DNA of 33,638 bases, from contig NZ_JATAAF010000028.1 of the NCBI RefSeq assembly GCF_030341905.1, positions 1-33,638 on the forward strand, written 5' to 3'. This document shows, piece after piece, positions 9,088 through 17,014 of the stretch. Each line of letters opens with the position of its first letter. The stretch's first letter is position 1. The translations under genes and the position numbers were made by a program. Below the pieces are notes generated by a model. That model was not told where the DNA came from. It saw only the letters and a program-made list of their open reading frames with translations, and ran no database searches. The DNA comes from Porticoccus sp. W117. Its GTDB lineage: Bacteria; Pseudomonadota; Gammaproteobacteria; Pseudomonadales; Porticoccaceae.

Positions 9088-10134
9088 ATGTCCACCCGTA
9101 CGGACGACCTGCGCATTCGTCACAGCCAGCCTCTGCTGGCACCAGCTATTCTCAGCAATGAATTACCTCTGTCTGCCAACAGCGCTCAACTGATTGCCAA
9201 GTCGCGCACCACCATCGAAAACATTCTCAGTGGCAAAGACAAACGCCTGCTGGTGATGGTTGGCCCCTGCTCAATTCACGACCCGGCGGCGGCTATGGAT
9301 TACGCTCGCCAGCTTAAAGCGGCCTCTGAACAATACAGTGACAAGCTGTTTATTGTGCTGCGGGTGTATTTTGAAAAACCCCGCACCGTAGTGGGCTGGA
9401 AAGGGCTGATCAACGACCCGGATCTGGACGGCAGTTTTCAGATCAACAAAGGGCTGAAAATCGCCCGTCAGTTGTTGCTGGATGTGGCGGAGTTGGGACT
9501 GCCCGCCGCCTCGGAATTTCTCGACACCACAATAGGACAATACTACGCCGACCTGGTGAGCTTTGCCGCCATCGGCGCCCGTACCGTGGAGAGCCAGGTG
9601 CACCGAGAGCTGGCATCCGGCCTGTCGATGCCAGTGGGTTTTAAAAACCGCACCGACGGCGATATGCAAGTGGCGGTGGACGCCATTCGTTCCGCCAGCC
9701 ACCCGCACTGGTTCCCATCACTCACCAAAGAGGGCTCCCCCGCCATTCTGGCAACCAGTGGCAACCCGCACTGTTACATGATTTTGCGCGGCGGCAATGT
9801 CAGCGGCCCCAATTACGACGCAAAAGCCGTGAGCGACGCCAAGTCGGCTTTGCAAGCAGGCGGCTTAACCCCAAATCTGGTTATTGATTGCAGCCATGGC
9901 AACAGCCTCAAAAAACCTGAAAACCAACCGTTGGTGGCGGAAGCTATTGCCGAGCAAATGCAAAATGGTGAAAGCGCCATTCGCGGCGTTATGCTGGAAA
10001 GCCATTTAGTGGCCGGCAATCAAAAACAGGTGGATGGCCAGCCACTGATGTATGGCCAGAGTATCACCGACGGTTGTCTGTCGTTATCCGACACTCTGCC
10101 AGTTCTGGAAAAACTGGCAGCCGCTGTTCGCTGA
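9088..10134 (+). CDS. aroG: 3-deoxy-7-phosphoheptulonate (DAHP) synthase, class I
   Basis: This 348-aa enzyme condenses phosphoenolpyruvate with erythrose 4-phosphate to DAHP, the entry to the shikimate pathway, in the cytoplasm. Family motifs are VMVGPCSIHDPAAA, FEKPRTVVGWKGLINDPDLDGS, GARTVESQVHRELASGLSMPVGFKNRTDG, GNPHCYMILRGG and VIDCSHGNSLKKP (metal and substrate sites). Length matches the AroF/AroG/AroH class. Which aromatic amino acid inhibits it cannot be read reliably here. The stop overlaps the start of the next gene (TGATG), tying it to an uncharacterised gene and trmY. A decayed second copy of its 3' end lies at 11551-11660. Confidence 0.95.
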   Translation: MSTRTDDLRIRHSQPLLAPAILSNELPLSANSAQLIAKSRTTIENILSGKDKRLLVMVGPCSIHDPAAAMDYARQLKAASEQYSDKLFIVLRVYFEKPRTVVGWKGLINDPDLDGSFQINKGLKIARQLLLDVAELGLPAASEFLDTTIGQYYADLVSFAAIGARTVESQVHRELASGLSMPVGFKNRTDGDMQVAVDAIRSASHPHWFPSLTKEGSPAILATSGNPHCYMILRGGNVSGPNYDAKAVSDAKSALQAGGLTPNLVIDCSHGNSLKKPENQPLVAEAIAEQMQNGESAIRGVMLESHLVAGNQKQVDGQPLMYGQSITDGCLSLSDTLPVLEKLAAAVR

Positions 10135-10907
10135 TGCTGTCGTTGCTCAAGCCCAAACCCGTTATCGACGACGCCAGTGTTGCCTGGCTGTTGGATTGCT
10201 TTCAGTGGGCTATTGAGCACTTCGACCGAAAGGCACTGCAGCAATGTAAGCTGGTGCTGCCCAGCAATGAATTTTTCCCCGACAGAGTCAACAGTGTGCA
10301 CGGCATGGCGCAGGCGATTTTTAGCCGGGTAATCGGTTACGCCGGTTTAAGCCACTGGCCATTTACCCTGGTCAGCCCGGAGAATTTTATTGCCGCGCCA
10401 GTACCACAATTGTCACTGGATAGCAGTCAGCGAAACAACAGTGAAACAGGCACAGAAAGCGCACCCATGCGCCTGATTGTCAGCTACCAGCCCCAGCAAA
10501 CCAAACAACCCCAGGCCATGGCCGCCGCTTTTGGCCACCTGGTGGCGCAACACCTGGTGTATCAGTCTGGGCAAACGCCGCCCGGCGGCAGTGACTATGT
10601 CGCCCAAGCTACCGAAGTGGTGGCGATTTTTATGGGCTTTGGCTTGCTGCTCACCAATTCCGCCTACCAGTTTCGCACCGGCTGTGGCAGCTGCTACGAC
10701 CCGGCGGCCAACCGCAGCGCGGTGTTGTCGGAGCGGGAGTCGCTGGTAGGGTTGGCAATTTTCTGTCATGTAAAAGGCATCGATAACCGCCACCTTTTTC
10801 AACACCTGAAAAGCCACCTGAAAGGCACCTATAAACGGGCGCAAAAACAATTGCAGACTCACAGCAATCAGCTGACGCAACTGCAGCAATTGGTATCTGG
10901 AGATTAG
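10134..10907 (+). CDS. Conserved-looking protein of unknown function between aroG and trmY
   Basis: The protein is 257 aa, soluble, with no signal peptide. I do not recognise the family. Visible features are an N-terminal helix-rich region (DDASVAWLLDCFQWAIEHF), a central region with LIVSYQPQQTKQPQAMAAAFGHLVAQHLV, a hydrophobic EVVAIFMGFGLLLTNSAY helix, then TGCGSCYDP with a CxxC pair, and an amphipathic C-terminal helix rich in Gln and Lys. The start at 10134 overlaps the aroG stop by one base; an in-frame ATG 60 bp upstream lies within aroG and is rejected. It ends 4 bp before trmY. The tight packing suggests cotranscription with aroG and trmY, but not a shared function by itself. Confidence 0.85.
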   Translation: MLSLLKPKPVIDDASVAWLLDCFQWAIEHFDRKALQQCKLVLPSNEFFPDRVNSVHGMAQAIFSRVIGYAGLSHWPFTLVSPENFIAAPVPQLSLDSSQRNNSETGTESAPMRLIVSYQPQQTKQPQAMAAAFGHLVAQHLVYQSGQTPPGGSDYVAQATEVVAIFMGFGLLLTNSAYQFRTGCGSCYDPAANRSAVLSERESLVGLAIFCHVKGIDNRHLFQHLKSHLKGTYKRAQKQLQTHSNQLTQLQQLVSGD

Positions 10908-10911
10908 CCCC

Positions 10912-11508
10912 GTGCGCACTTTTGTTCTGCGCGCCCGCGCCGCTCCCACCGACAGCGCCAAACTGCTGGCTGGTGTCGGCGGCGATGCCCACAGTGAAAT
11001 TCTTGCCCACACTTTGATGAATGCCATTTTTGTGGCCCAGTCACACCGCGCCGATGTGGTGGTGCATTTGGTGTTGGAAAGCACTCGGGATTTTTCCCGC
11101 ACCATTACCTTTGTCGCTGACCAATTGGAAAATATCGGTGGCTTTCACGAGCAAGCGTGGTTAAGCAAAATCGCCTCTGCGCTGGACGTATCCCGAGGTA
11201 TGGGCAAAGAGCAGGAAAAAATCGTTGAACCAGGGATTGCCGTGCGCACACTCAGTTTTGAAAAACTGGTGCAGAGCTTGGCGGAAAATCATCAGCTTTA
11301 CGTGATGGATAAAAAAGGCCAGGCAATCGGTGACACTGATTTTGGCGAGAACCCCTGCTTTTTACTGACCGACCATATCCCCATGCCGAAAAAAAGTTTC
11401 AACAGTCTGAAACGTTTGGGGGCGGAAAAAATCAGTTTAGGTAATACCATGCTATTTGCCTCCCAGTGTGTGGTGTTGATTCATCACCATCTGGATAGTC
11501 AAATTTAA
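10912..11508 (+). CDS. trmY: TrmY-like SPOUT RNA methyltransferase (DUF358)
   Basis: This 198-aa protein starts at GTG and matches the TrmY family: N-terminal RTFVLRARAAPTDSAKLLAG, then HSEILAHTLMNAIFVAQSHRADVVVHLVLES, with an ITFVADQLENIGGFHE segment and a C-terminal LTDHIPMPKKSFNSLKRLGAEKISLG stretch that would form the SPOUT knot binding S-adenosylmethionine. In archaea TrmY methylates N1 of pseudouridine 54 in tRNA; bacterial members (known for example in Vibrio) are less well characterised, so the substrate here is inferred. It sits 4 bp after the unknown gene in an aroG-led cluster. A truncated relative of its 5' end lies at 13773-13963. Confidence 0.88.
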   Translation: MRTFVLRARAAPTDSAKLLAGVGGDAHSEILAHTLMNAIFVAQSHRADVVVHLVLESTRDFSRTITFVADQLENIGGFHEQAWLSKIASALDVSRGMGKEQEKIVEPGIAVRTLSFEKLVQSLAENHQLYVMDKKGQAIGDTDFGENPCFLLTDHIPMPKKSFNSLKRLGAEKISLGNTMLFASQCVVLIHHHLDSQI

Positions 11509-11550
11509 CAACTATTTACTACTCAAGGATTGATCGCCGGCTCCGTGTAA

Positions 11551-11660
11551 GAGCTGGCGGCAATCAAAAATAGGTGGACGGCCAAAGCATCACCGATGAC
11601 AGTTTATCGCCCGCAGAGACACTGCCGGTCTTGGAGCGCCTGGCAATGGCAATTAATTAG
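11551..11660 (+). pseudogene. Decayed 3' end of a second DAHP synthase gene (aroG remnant)
   Basis: Read in frame, this stretch gives GNQK-stop-VDGQSITDDSLSPAETLPVLERLAMAIN-stop, to compare with the AroG end GNQKQVDGQPLMYGQSITDG, LSLSDTLPVLEKLAAAVR. A glutamine codon has become TAG at 11571. An 18-bp in-frame deletion has occurred between the two GGCCAG copies of the parent. About two thirds of aligned residues agree, so this is an old paralogue, not a recent copy. The rest of the gene is missing. The 232-bp gap 11509-11739 otherwise holds only the ribosome site of the next gene. Confidence 0.85.
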
Positions 11661-11739
11661 CCTGCTTTACCGAGCTCAGAATTTTGGTGCATAGTATTGC
11701 CTAACCGCTTTTTCAGGACAGCATTTACCAGGAGGTACC

Positions 11740-13767
11740 ATGCACCACACCCCCATACGTACGCACTCCCACTGTGCATTTCGCACCCTGTTTATGTTGG
11801 TCTTCGCGCTGTTAGCAACACCAACCCTGGCCGAAGACCTGAACTTCCATCCGCTGCCGGAGTGGGTGGTTGATAGGCCATTAAAACTGGATTCACTAAA
11901 GCCTGCGGCCGAACTTCAGATGGGCTTTGAGTTTGTCACCAATGAGCATCAGATTCGGCATTCCGCCGATAGCATGGCTTATTTTTCACGCAATGCGTTT
12001 GCCGCCCATACCATGGTGGCAGTCAACCAGCTGTCCAACATCAGCTTTGCCTATATTCCACAACACCAGACGTTCAAAGTGCACTACGTACGCGTTTACC
12101 GCAACGGCGAAGTGCTCGATATGCGTGACTCCATCCAGACGCGCTTTGTTCGTGAAGACACCACTACCCAGTCTCACCTGGATAACCTCGCCACCACCGT
12201 TGTACTGCTGGCGGGCAATATAAAAATGGGCGACGTTATCGATTATGCGGTAACCATTGAAGGCCAAGACCCCACCTACCACGGCTTGTACGAAGGCATC
12301 TATCACCAGATGGGTGCTGATATCAGCAACATTTATCGCCGTATCTTGGTGCCGAAAAAAGACAAGCTCCAGGTCAAACTGCACGCCGGTCATGAAGAAC
12401 CCAAGGTTACAAAAACCGACAAAGGCCGTGAATACGTGTGGGATATCGACGACATTGAGCGCATTGAAATTGAACAGCGCACCCCCCAATGGTTTTCACC
12501 AGTGCCTCTGCTCGAATACACCAATCTGGACAATTGGCGCGCTGTTGCCCGCTGGGGAGTTAGTCGTTTCGATGTGCCAATGACGGATCCAAAAGTCGCT
12601 GAAATTGCCCAGCAAATCGCCGCCAGTGCCAGCTCCCAGGAAGAGCAAATTCGCCAGGCTTTGAATTACGTGCAGGCCAATGTGCGCTACCTGGGACCAG
12701 GCATTGGCCGCAATGGCCACCGGCCATTTGCACCGGCCATGACCTTGCAAAGGGGCTATGGTGACTGCAAAGATAAGGCGGTACTGCTACAGGCACTGCT
12801 CAAAGAACTAAAAATCGACGCCTGGCCGGCACTGGTAAATTCCGCTGGCCCCAAACTGCTGGACTTGCGCCTGCCTTCGGTATCGGCGTTTGACCACGCC
12901 ATTGTGCATGTCAAGTCTGGCCGTAAAGAGTATTGGCTCGACCCAACCGCCCTGCCACAGCCCAACCGACCAGCATCTCTGGAGCCGGTGTTTTACTACA
13001 GTAAAGCGCTGGTACTGAATAAAAAAAGCCGCAAGCCGGTGGAAATTCCCAGCCCGGAACTAGGCGATAAAGGCTTTCACCGTCTCCATGAAATCAGTTT
13101 CGACCTGGGTAATATACCCCTCGCTGAAGCACAGATCGTCGACACAGAAGTATTCACCGGCATCAATGCAGACGCGGCTCGTTCAATACTGGCAAACTAC
13201 GGCACCTACGAATTGAACAAGGAAACCTGGAATCACCTGAAAAGCCATTTCGACAAGTTGGAACAAACTTCGCCGGCCAGCTACCGGGACGCTCCCCAGG
13301 ACAATCAGGTGATTATTGAATCCTCTTATCGCCTGCCGAAAGCATGGCAGTTTAACGAGGACGAAGGCAAATACCATTTCAAACACCACCCCTGCAAACT
13401 GCGCCAGGAATATCAGGTACCCCCCAAAGCCGAACGCCGCTACCCCTATCAGCTCAACCACCCTTTTACCATGGTGGAGCGACTGCGTTTTAAAGTGCCC
13501 CGTTCATTTGATATGAAGCCCCTGGAAAAAGAACTGGACACAACCCACTTTCACTTCACCACCAACTCCAGCTGGCAGGATGAGTATTACGTGCTGGAAT
13601 ATCGTATGGTTAGCAAAACCGACCATGTGCTACCGGAAGACTACCAACAATACCGGGAAGACATTGAGAAACTGCGCGAGCTGGCCAACTATTACCATCT
13701 GTACCTAGACGCCCCCGCCATAGATATCGAGGTCGAGATCGAGTTGCCTCAAGCCGAGCCACAGTAA
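11740..13767 (+). CDS. Exported DUF3857 / transglutaminase-like protein
   Basis: The 675-aa protein has a signal peptide (about residues 1-31, ending ATPTLA). Residues 50-230 form a DUF3857 beta-rich domain. Residues 280-410 form a transglutaminase/protease-like core with the triad Cys343 (GYGDCKDKA), His386 (FDHAIVHV) and Asp401 (YWLDPTA). The C-terminal part is beta-rich, as in DUF2569/DUF3858-linked relatives. Members are periplasmic or outer-membrane associated and their substrates are mostly unknown. AGGAGG lies 6 bp before the ATG. It stands between remnants of aroG and trmY, in the place where the 257-aa gene would be expected in a duplicate of the aroG cluster. It is not related in sequence to that gene. 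Confidence 0.85.
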   Translation: MHHTPIRTHSHCAFRTLFMLVFALLATPTLAEDLNFHPLPEWVVDRPLKLDSLKPAAELQMGFEFVTNEHQIRHSADSMAYFSRNAFAAHTMVAVNQLSNISFAYIPQHQTFKVHYVRVYRNGEVLDMRDSIQTRFVREDTTTQSHLDNLATTVVLLAGNIKMGDVIDYAVTIEGQDPTYHGLYEGIYHQMGADISNIYRRILVPKKDKLQVKLHAGHEEPKVTKTDKGREYVWDIDDIERIEIEQRTPQWFSPVPLLEYTNLDNWRAVARWGVSRFDVPMTDPKVAEIAQQIAASASSQEEQIRQALNYVQANVRYLGPGIGRNGHRPFAPAMTLQRGYGDCKDKAVLLQALLKELKIDAWPALVNSAGPKLLDLRLPSVSAFDHAIVHVKSGRKEYWLDPTALPQPNRPASLEPVFYYSKALVLNKKSRKPVEIPSPELGDKGFHRLHEISFDLGNIPLAEAQIVDTEVFTGINADAARSILANYGTYELNKETWNHLKSHFDKLEQTSPASYRDAPQDNQVIIESSYRLPKAWQFNEDEGKYHFKHHPCKLRQEYQVPPKAERRYPYQLNHPFTMVERLRFKVPRSFDMKPLEKELDTTHFHFTTNSSWQDEYYVLEYRMVSKTDHVLPEDYQQYREDIEKLRELANYYHLYLDAPAIDIEVEIELPQAEPQ

Positions 13768-13772
13768 CCACC

Positions 13773-13963
13773 ATGCGCACCTTTATCCTTCGCACCCACG
13801 CCGCACCCACCGACAGTGCCAAATTTCTGGTCTGTGTCGGTAGAGATACCCACAGTGAAATTCTCGCCCACACACTAATGATTGTTATTTTTTTGATCCA
13901 GTTGCACCATCGTTATACACCTGATAATGGAAAGTCTCCTGAGGCTTCCCTCACCATTAGATA
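13773..13963 (+). pseudogene. Truncated trmY paralogue
   Basis: The frame from ATG 13773 reads RTFILRTHAAPTDSAKFLVC, then HSEILAHTLM, closely matching the first 46 residues of TrmY (about two thirds identical). Beyond Q-L-H-H the nucleotide similarity continues weakly (tggaaagt and accattag match TrmY ttggaaagc and accattacc), but the frame shifts in meaning and stops at 13964. The remaining 130 or so residues, including the SAM-binding knot, are absent. It begins 5 bp after the DUF3857 gene stop, similar to the 4-bp spacing of the intact trmY from its upstream neighbour. Confidence 0.85.
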
Positions 13964-14057
13964 ATTTTTAACAATCATTTACAGCCTAACAGCTTGCCTG
14001 CACTCGGAGTATCTGTAGACTTTTGCCCACCCCAGCCATATCGCCAAGGAATTCGAC

Positions 14058-14477
14058 ATGCAAAAATTTGTTTACACTCTGTCCATCGTTCTGCTGTTAT
14101 CCAGCCCTGTTTTCGCCCCCAACAGCTTTGCGGCTTTTCCCGATGAAGACAGCGTGGTTTCGAAAAACTTTAAGCAAGTTGGCCGTGCATTGCGCGGTAT
14201 GCGCTCTGCAGAAACCGCAGAAGACGTGGCCAAAATTCTCAAAAAAGTAAAAAAATTCAGCAGTAAAAATCGCGACCTGATACCCACCATCATGGTAGAA
14301 GGTACGCCACAGGTGGGTGAGTATCAAAAAGGCATGGATGAGTTTTTAGCGCAAGTGGACAAAGCCCTGGCACTGGCGGAAGCCGGTGACAAAGACGGCG
14401 CCACGGCCATTGTGAAAAAATTCCGCGATATCAAAAAAGGTGCCCACGATCACTTTAATGTAGAGTGGCGCAAATAG
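14058..14477 (+). CDS. Cytochrome b562-like periplasmic four-helix protein
   Basis: This 139-aa protein has a signal peptide (about 1-29, ending NSFA or SFAA) and a 110-aa mature helical bundle with the family pattern: SAETAEDVAKILKKVKK, GTPQVGEYQKGMDEFLAQVDKALALAEAGDKDGATAIVKKFRDIKKGAHDHF. The His of GAHDHF matches the C-terminal heme ligand of Escherichia coli cytochrome b562. The N-terminal Met ligand has no clear equivalent; phenylalanine or valine lies there. Heme binding is therefore uncertain. It is followed after 31 bp by a cytochrome b561 gene, a natural membrane partner for a periplasmic electron carrier. Confidence 0.75.
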   Translation: MQKFVYTLSIVLLLSSPVFAPNSFAAFPDEDSVVSKNFKQVGRALRGMRSAETAEDVAKILKKVKKFSSKNRDLIPTIMVEGTPQVGEYQKGMDEFLAQVDKALALAEAGDKDGATAIVKKFRDIKKGAHDHFNVEWRK

Positions 14478-14508
14478 TTTTTCAGAAATTTCCGCTGCGA
14501 AAATAGCC

Positions 14509-15036
14509 ATGCCCGCCACCGCTAAATGGGACATTGTTGTCCGCGTTATTCACTGGTCGGTGGCGGCGCTGTTTCTGACCAATTATTTCTACACCGAGCC
14601 GGGCTACGATGCCCATATCAATATCGGTTGGATTATTCTCAGTCTTGTGGGCCTGCGTTTGCTGTGGGGTTTAACCTTCGCCAAAGGGCCCAACCACCTA
14701 AAAGATTTTCTACCTCGCCGCCGCACTGCTGGCGAGCATCTGCAACACATCAAACATCGCCAGCAACCCAACACCGTTGGCCACAACCCGTTTGGCGCCA
14801 TTGCCATTTACCTGATGTGGCTGGGACTGGCCAGTGCCGCATTCACCGGTTGGCTACAGGACACAGATTGGGGCTTTGATAACGGCGTGGACATCTGGCA
14901 TCGGCGTATCGTGCAATGGCTTTTCTATCTGGTGATTGTGCATGTGAGTGCGGTGGTGCTCACATCGCTGTGGCTACGGGTTAACCTGATACGCGCGATG
15001 GTGTTGGGGCGTTTTAAGGGCACTTCTAAAAATTGA
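14509..15036 (+). CDS. Cytochrome b561-family membrane protein with MITE-derived C-terminus
   Basis: The protein is 175 aa with four transmembrane helices and the histidines expected of b561/hydrogenase-type b cytochromes: VIHWSVA (helix 1), DAHINIGW, a DIWHRR turn and LVIVHVSAVV (helix 4). It probably passes electrons across the inner membrane, perhaps to the adjacent b562-like protein. The start at 14509 lies 31 bp after the previous stop. The last five codons (GTSKN) and the TGA come from the terminal repeat of the MITE inserted at 15018, so the native tail has been replaced. All helices are upstream of the junction, so the protein is probably still functional. Confidence 0.85.
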   Translation: MPATAKWDIVVRVIHWSVAALFLTNYFYTEPGYDAHINIGWIILSLVGLRLLWGLTFAKGPNHLKDFLPRRRTAGEHLQHIKHRQQPNTVGHNPFGAIAIYLMWLGLASAAFTGWLQDTDWGFDNGVDIWHRRIVQWLFYLVIVHVSAVVLTSLWLRVNLIRAMVLGRFKGTSKN

Positions 15037-15282
15037 TTATGGCCTCTGCGCAACCTGACAAGCGTTATCGCAAGGCGGCTCGCGCAGGGCAAGGCTGGTT
15101 GTCCTTGGCAAGTGAGCCAACACAGCGATAACGTTTGTCAGGCCGCGCCCTTCGGGGCTTTCAGGCTGCTCTGCCCTCGGTGTTGCGCCTTCTTGACAGG
15201 CAGTCAGCATGCCTGCGAAGCCGCGCCTTGATGGCAGAGCAGCCTGAAAGCCAGAGGCCGCAAGCAATTATTAGAAGTGCCC
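15018..15282. mobile_element. 265-bp MITE with terminal inverted repeats and TAA target duplication
   Basis: The ends are inverted repeats of about 31 bp (15018-15048 and 15252-15282), 27 of 31 matching, starting GGGCACTTCTAA. TAA flanks both sides (15015-15017 and 15283-15285), consistent with a 3-bp target duplication such as that made by IS1031-type IS5-family elements. Inside are two more inverted pairs: 15054-15071 with 15125-15142 (17 of 18), and 15156-15175 with 15233-15252 (20 of 20). No transposase is encoded; a 76-codon minus-strand frame inside is considered spurious. It is therefore a non-autonomous element able to fold into a branched hairpin. Confidence 0.85.
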
Positions 15283-15320
15283 TAAAGACGGTGGCTAAAG
15301 CCGCGACTTAAACCTGGGGC

Positions 15321-16268
15321 TTAAACCTGGGACAAGGGAAAAGCCATAACAGCCTCGATACTTTGCTCACCGAGCAATTGCATCAATAACCGATCCACTC
15401 CCAGAGCGACACCGGCACATTCCGGCATACCACTTTGCATTGCCGCCAGTAACTTCCCATCGGCCTCAATCTCTGCCTTGCCCGCAGTGCGACGCTGCTG
15501 ACGATCGTCTTCAAATCGCCGCGCCTGTTCTTTAGGGCAAGTCAGCTCCCAGTAACCATTGGCCAACTCCATACCATTGAGAAAGGCTTCAAAGCGGCGC
15601 GCCACTGGCTGGCCATTATTGTCTGGTTGGATACGAGCCAGCGCCGCCTGACACTGCGGGTAGTCATACACCAGCACCAACCCATCGGGCAGTTTTGGCT
15701 CGATAGCAAAACTGAAAATGGCATCCAGGCAGGTGGAGCGGGGTTCATTGAAGGCTGGGTTGCCTGTCACTTCTCCGGCCAGAGTTTGGAGATTTTGCAA
15801 GGCAACGGTATGGGGATTAAGCCCTGTGTGCTGAAGAAACAATTCCCCATAACTGAATTTATGCAGCGGCAGAGAATCCGGTAGTAGATGGCGTAGCAAT
15901 TCCGCCACTTCTTCCATCAAGCGATGTTCATCCCACCCCACCCGGTACCATTCCAGCAAGGTAAATTCCGGGTTGTGGCGCGAACCGGCTTCACCATCCC
16001 GAAAGGCTTTGCCAAGGCAATAAATATCGCCACTGCCTGCCGCCAGCAGCCGCTTCATAAAATATTCGGGGGAGGACTGCAGAAAGAACTCGCCGCCATT
16101 GCATTGAGCAGCGATGGAATCGATATGCAGGTCGGTAACCCCGGTGACACCTAACACAGGCACATCTACTTCAAAGGCGTTGCGCTGATGGAAAAACTGG
16201 CGAATCTGCGCCAACAGATGGGCGCGGGCGCGTAGGGTTTCGGTGGATGCGGAAGGCTGCCAGTTCAT
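15321..16268 (-). CDS. epmA: EF-P--(R)-beta-lysine ligase
   Basis: This 315-aa protein (also GenX, PoxA, YjeA) is a class II lysyl-tRNA synthetase paralogue lacking the anticodon-binding domain. It activates (R)-beta-lysine with ATP and attaches it to Lys34 of EF-P. Visible are the class II motif 2 region (CLGKAFRDGEAGSRHNPEFT, then LLEWYRVG) and motif 3 (GVALGVDRLLMQLLGEQ). Length and the C-terminal AFPLSQV are typical. The start is the ATG at 16268, MNWQPSAS. It is 137 bp downstream of efp on the same strand, with repeats in the gap, and its target and donor enzymes are encoded alongside. Confidence 0.95.
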   Translation of the reverse strand: MNWQPSASTETLRARAHLLAQIRQFFHQRNAFEVDVPVLGVTGVTDLHIDSIAAQCNGGEFFLQSSPEYFMKRLLAAGSGDIYCLGKAFRDGEAGSRHNPEFTLLEWYRVGWDEHRLMEEVAELLRHLLPDSLPLHKFSYGELFLQHTGLNPHTVALQNLQTLAGEVTGNPAFNEPRSTCLDAIFSFAIEPKLPDGLVLVYDYPQCQAALARIQPDNNGQPVARRFEAFLNGMELANGYWELTCPKEQARRFEDDRQQRRTAGKAEIEADGKLLAAMQSGMPECAGVALGVDRLLMQLLGEQSIEAVMAFPLSQV

Positions 16269-16277
16269 TAGAAATGC

Positions 16278-16350
16278 GTCATCCTGAGCGCAGCGAAGGA
16301 TCTTTTCCCTTGCCGCAAACGTCGAGGTTCTTCGCTGCGCTCAGAATGAC
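16278..16350. repeat. Palindromic intergenic repeat (gtcatcctgagc type)
   Basis: gtcatcctgagcgcagcgaa (16278) is matched by ttcgctgcgctcagaatgac (ending 16350). It is the same family as the elements at 2661 and 24060. It lies between epmA and efp. Confidence 0.75.
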
Positions 16351-16364
16351 AGATAACCACCATA

Positions 16365-16399
16365 CTGCTCGCAGCTCGAAACCCGCTGCTCGTAGCCGA
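16365..16399. repeat. Heptad repeat array (efp 3' side)
   Basis: Five 7-bp units run head to tail: CTGCTCG, CAGCTCG, AAACCCG, CTGCTCG, TAGCCGA. No complementary arm is seen nearby. It ends 7 bp from the efp stop codon. Confidence 0.65.
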
Positions 16400-16405
16400 T
16401 TTTAT

Positions 16406-16978
16406 TCAGTCCGCTTTAGCGCGGCCTTGATATTCGCCGGTACGAGTATCGACTTTAACCACCTCACCAATATTCAAAAACAATGGCACTTTTACCACCG
16501 CACCGGTGCTAAGGGTGGCGGGTTTGTTGCCGCCCTGGGCGGTATCACCACGCAGGCCGGGGTCGGTTTCAACAATTTCCAGCTCGACGTGGTTGGGGGG
16601 CGTAACAGACAGTGGCGCGCCGTTGTACAGGGTGACAATGCAGGTGTCCTGCTCTTTCAACCACTGGGCAGCATCGCCCACGGCTTTTTCGTCCGCCTGG
16701 TGCTGTTCGAAGGTATTGGGCTCCATAAAGTGCCACATTTCACCGTCGTTATAGAGATACTGCATGTCTGTATCCATCACGTCGGCGCCTTCCAGCTGTT
16801 CGCCAGATTTAAAGGTGCGTTCCCACACTCGACCAGATTTCAGGTTGCGCAGTTTTACCCGGTTGAATGCCTGCCCCTTGCCGGGTTTGACGAATTCGTT
16901 TTCCACGATGGAACAGGGATCGCCGTCCAACATTACTTTCAGACCGCTGCGGAATTCGTTGGTAGAATAGTTTGCCAT
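16406..16978 (-). CDS. efp: Elongation factor P
   Basis: This 190-aa factor binds ribosomes stalled at polyproline and stimulates peptide bond formation. The modification loop [15 protein letters not shown] carries Lys34, the residue that EpmA lysylates. The three beta-barrel domains are complete (domain [43 protein letters not shown]). The start at 16978 ([17 protein letters not shown]) is the family start; a longer upstream frame reads through the epmB start region and is rejected. It is divergent from epmB, 36 bp apart, so the two promoters must overlap in that short gap. Confidence 0.97.
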   Translation of the reverse strand: MANYSTNEFRSGLKVMLDGDPCSIVENEFVKPGKGQAFNRVKLRNLKSGRVWERTFKSGEQLEGADVMDTDMQYLYNDGEMWHFMEPNTFEQHQADEKAVGDAAQWLKEQDTCIVTLYNGAPLSVTPPNHVELEIVETDPGLRGDTAQGGNKPATLSTGAVVKVPLFLNIGEVVKVDTRTGEYQGRAKAD

Positions 16979-17014
16979 TGTTGCCTCTATGTACTGGTCA
17001 TTCAAAAGCCGCCT

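Noticed and set aside
13773-13964. A functional 63-aa protein from the trmY remnant
   Set aside because: It keeps only the N-terminal quarter of TrmY, lacks the SAM-binding knot and ends in degenerate sequence.
15037-15267. A 76-codon minus-strand frame within the MITE
   Set aside because: It is made entirely of inverted-repeat sequence and no transposase or other domain is visible.
16247-17014. A long N-terminal extension of EpmB
   Set aside because: The frame runs antisense through efp and repeats; the EpmB family starts at MIPRTQ (17015).
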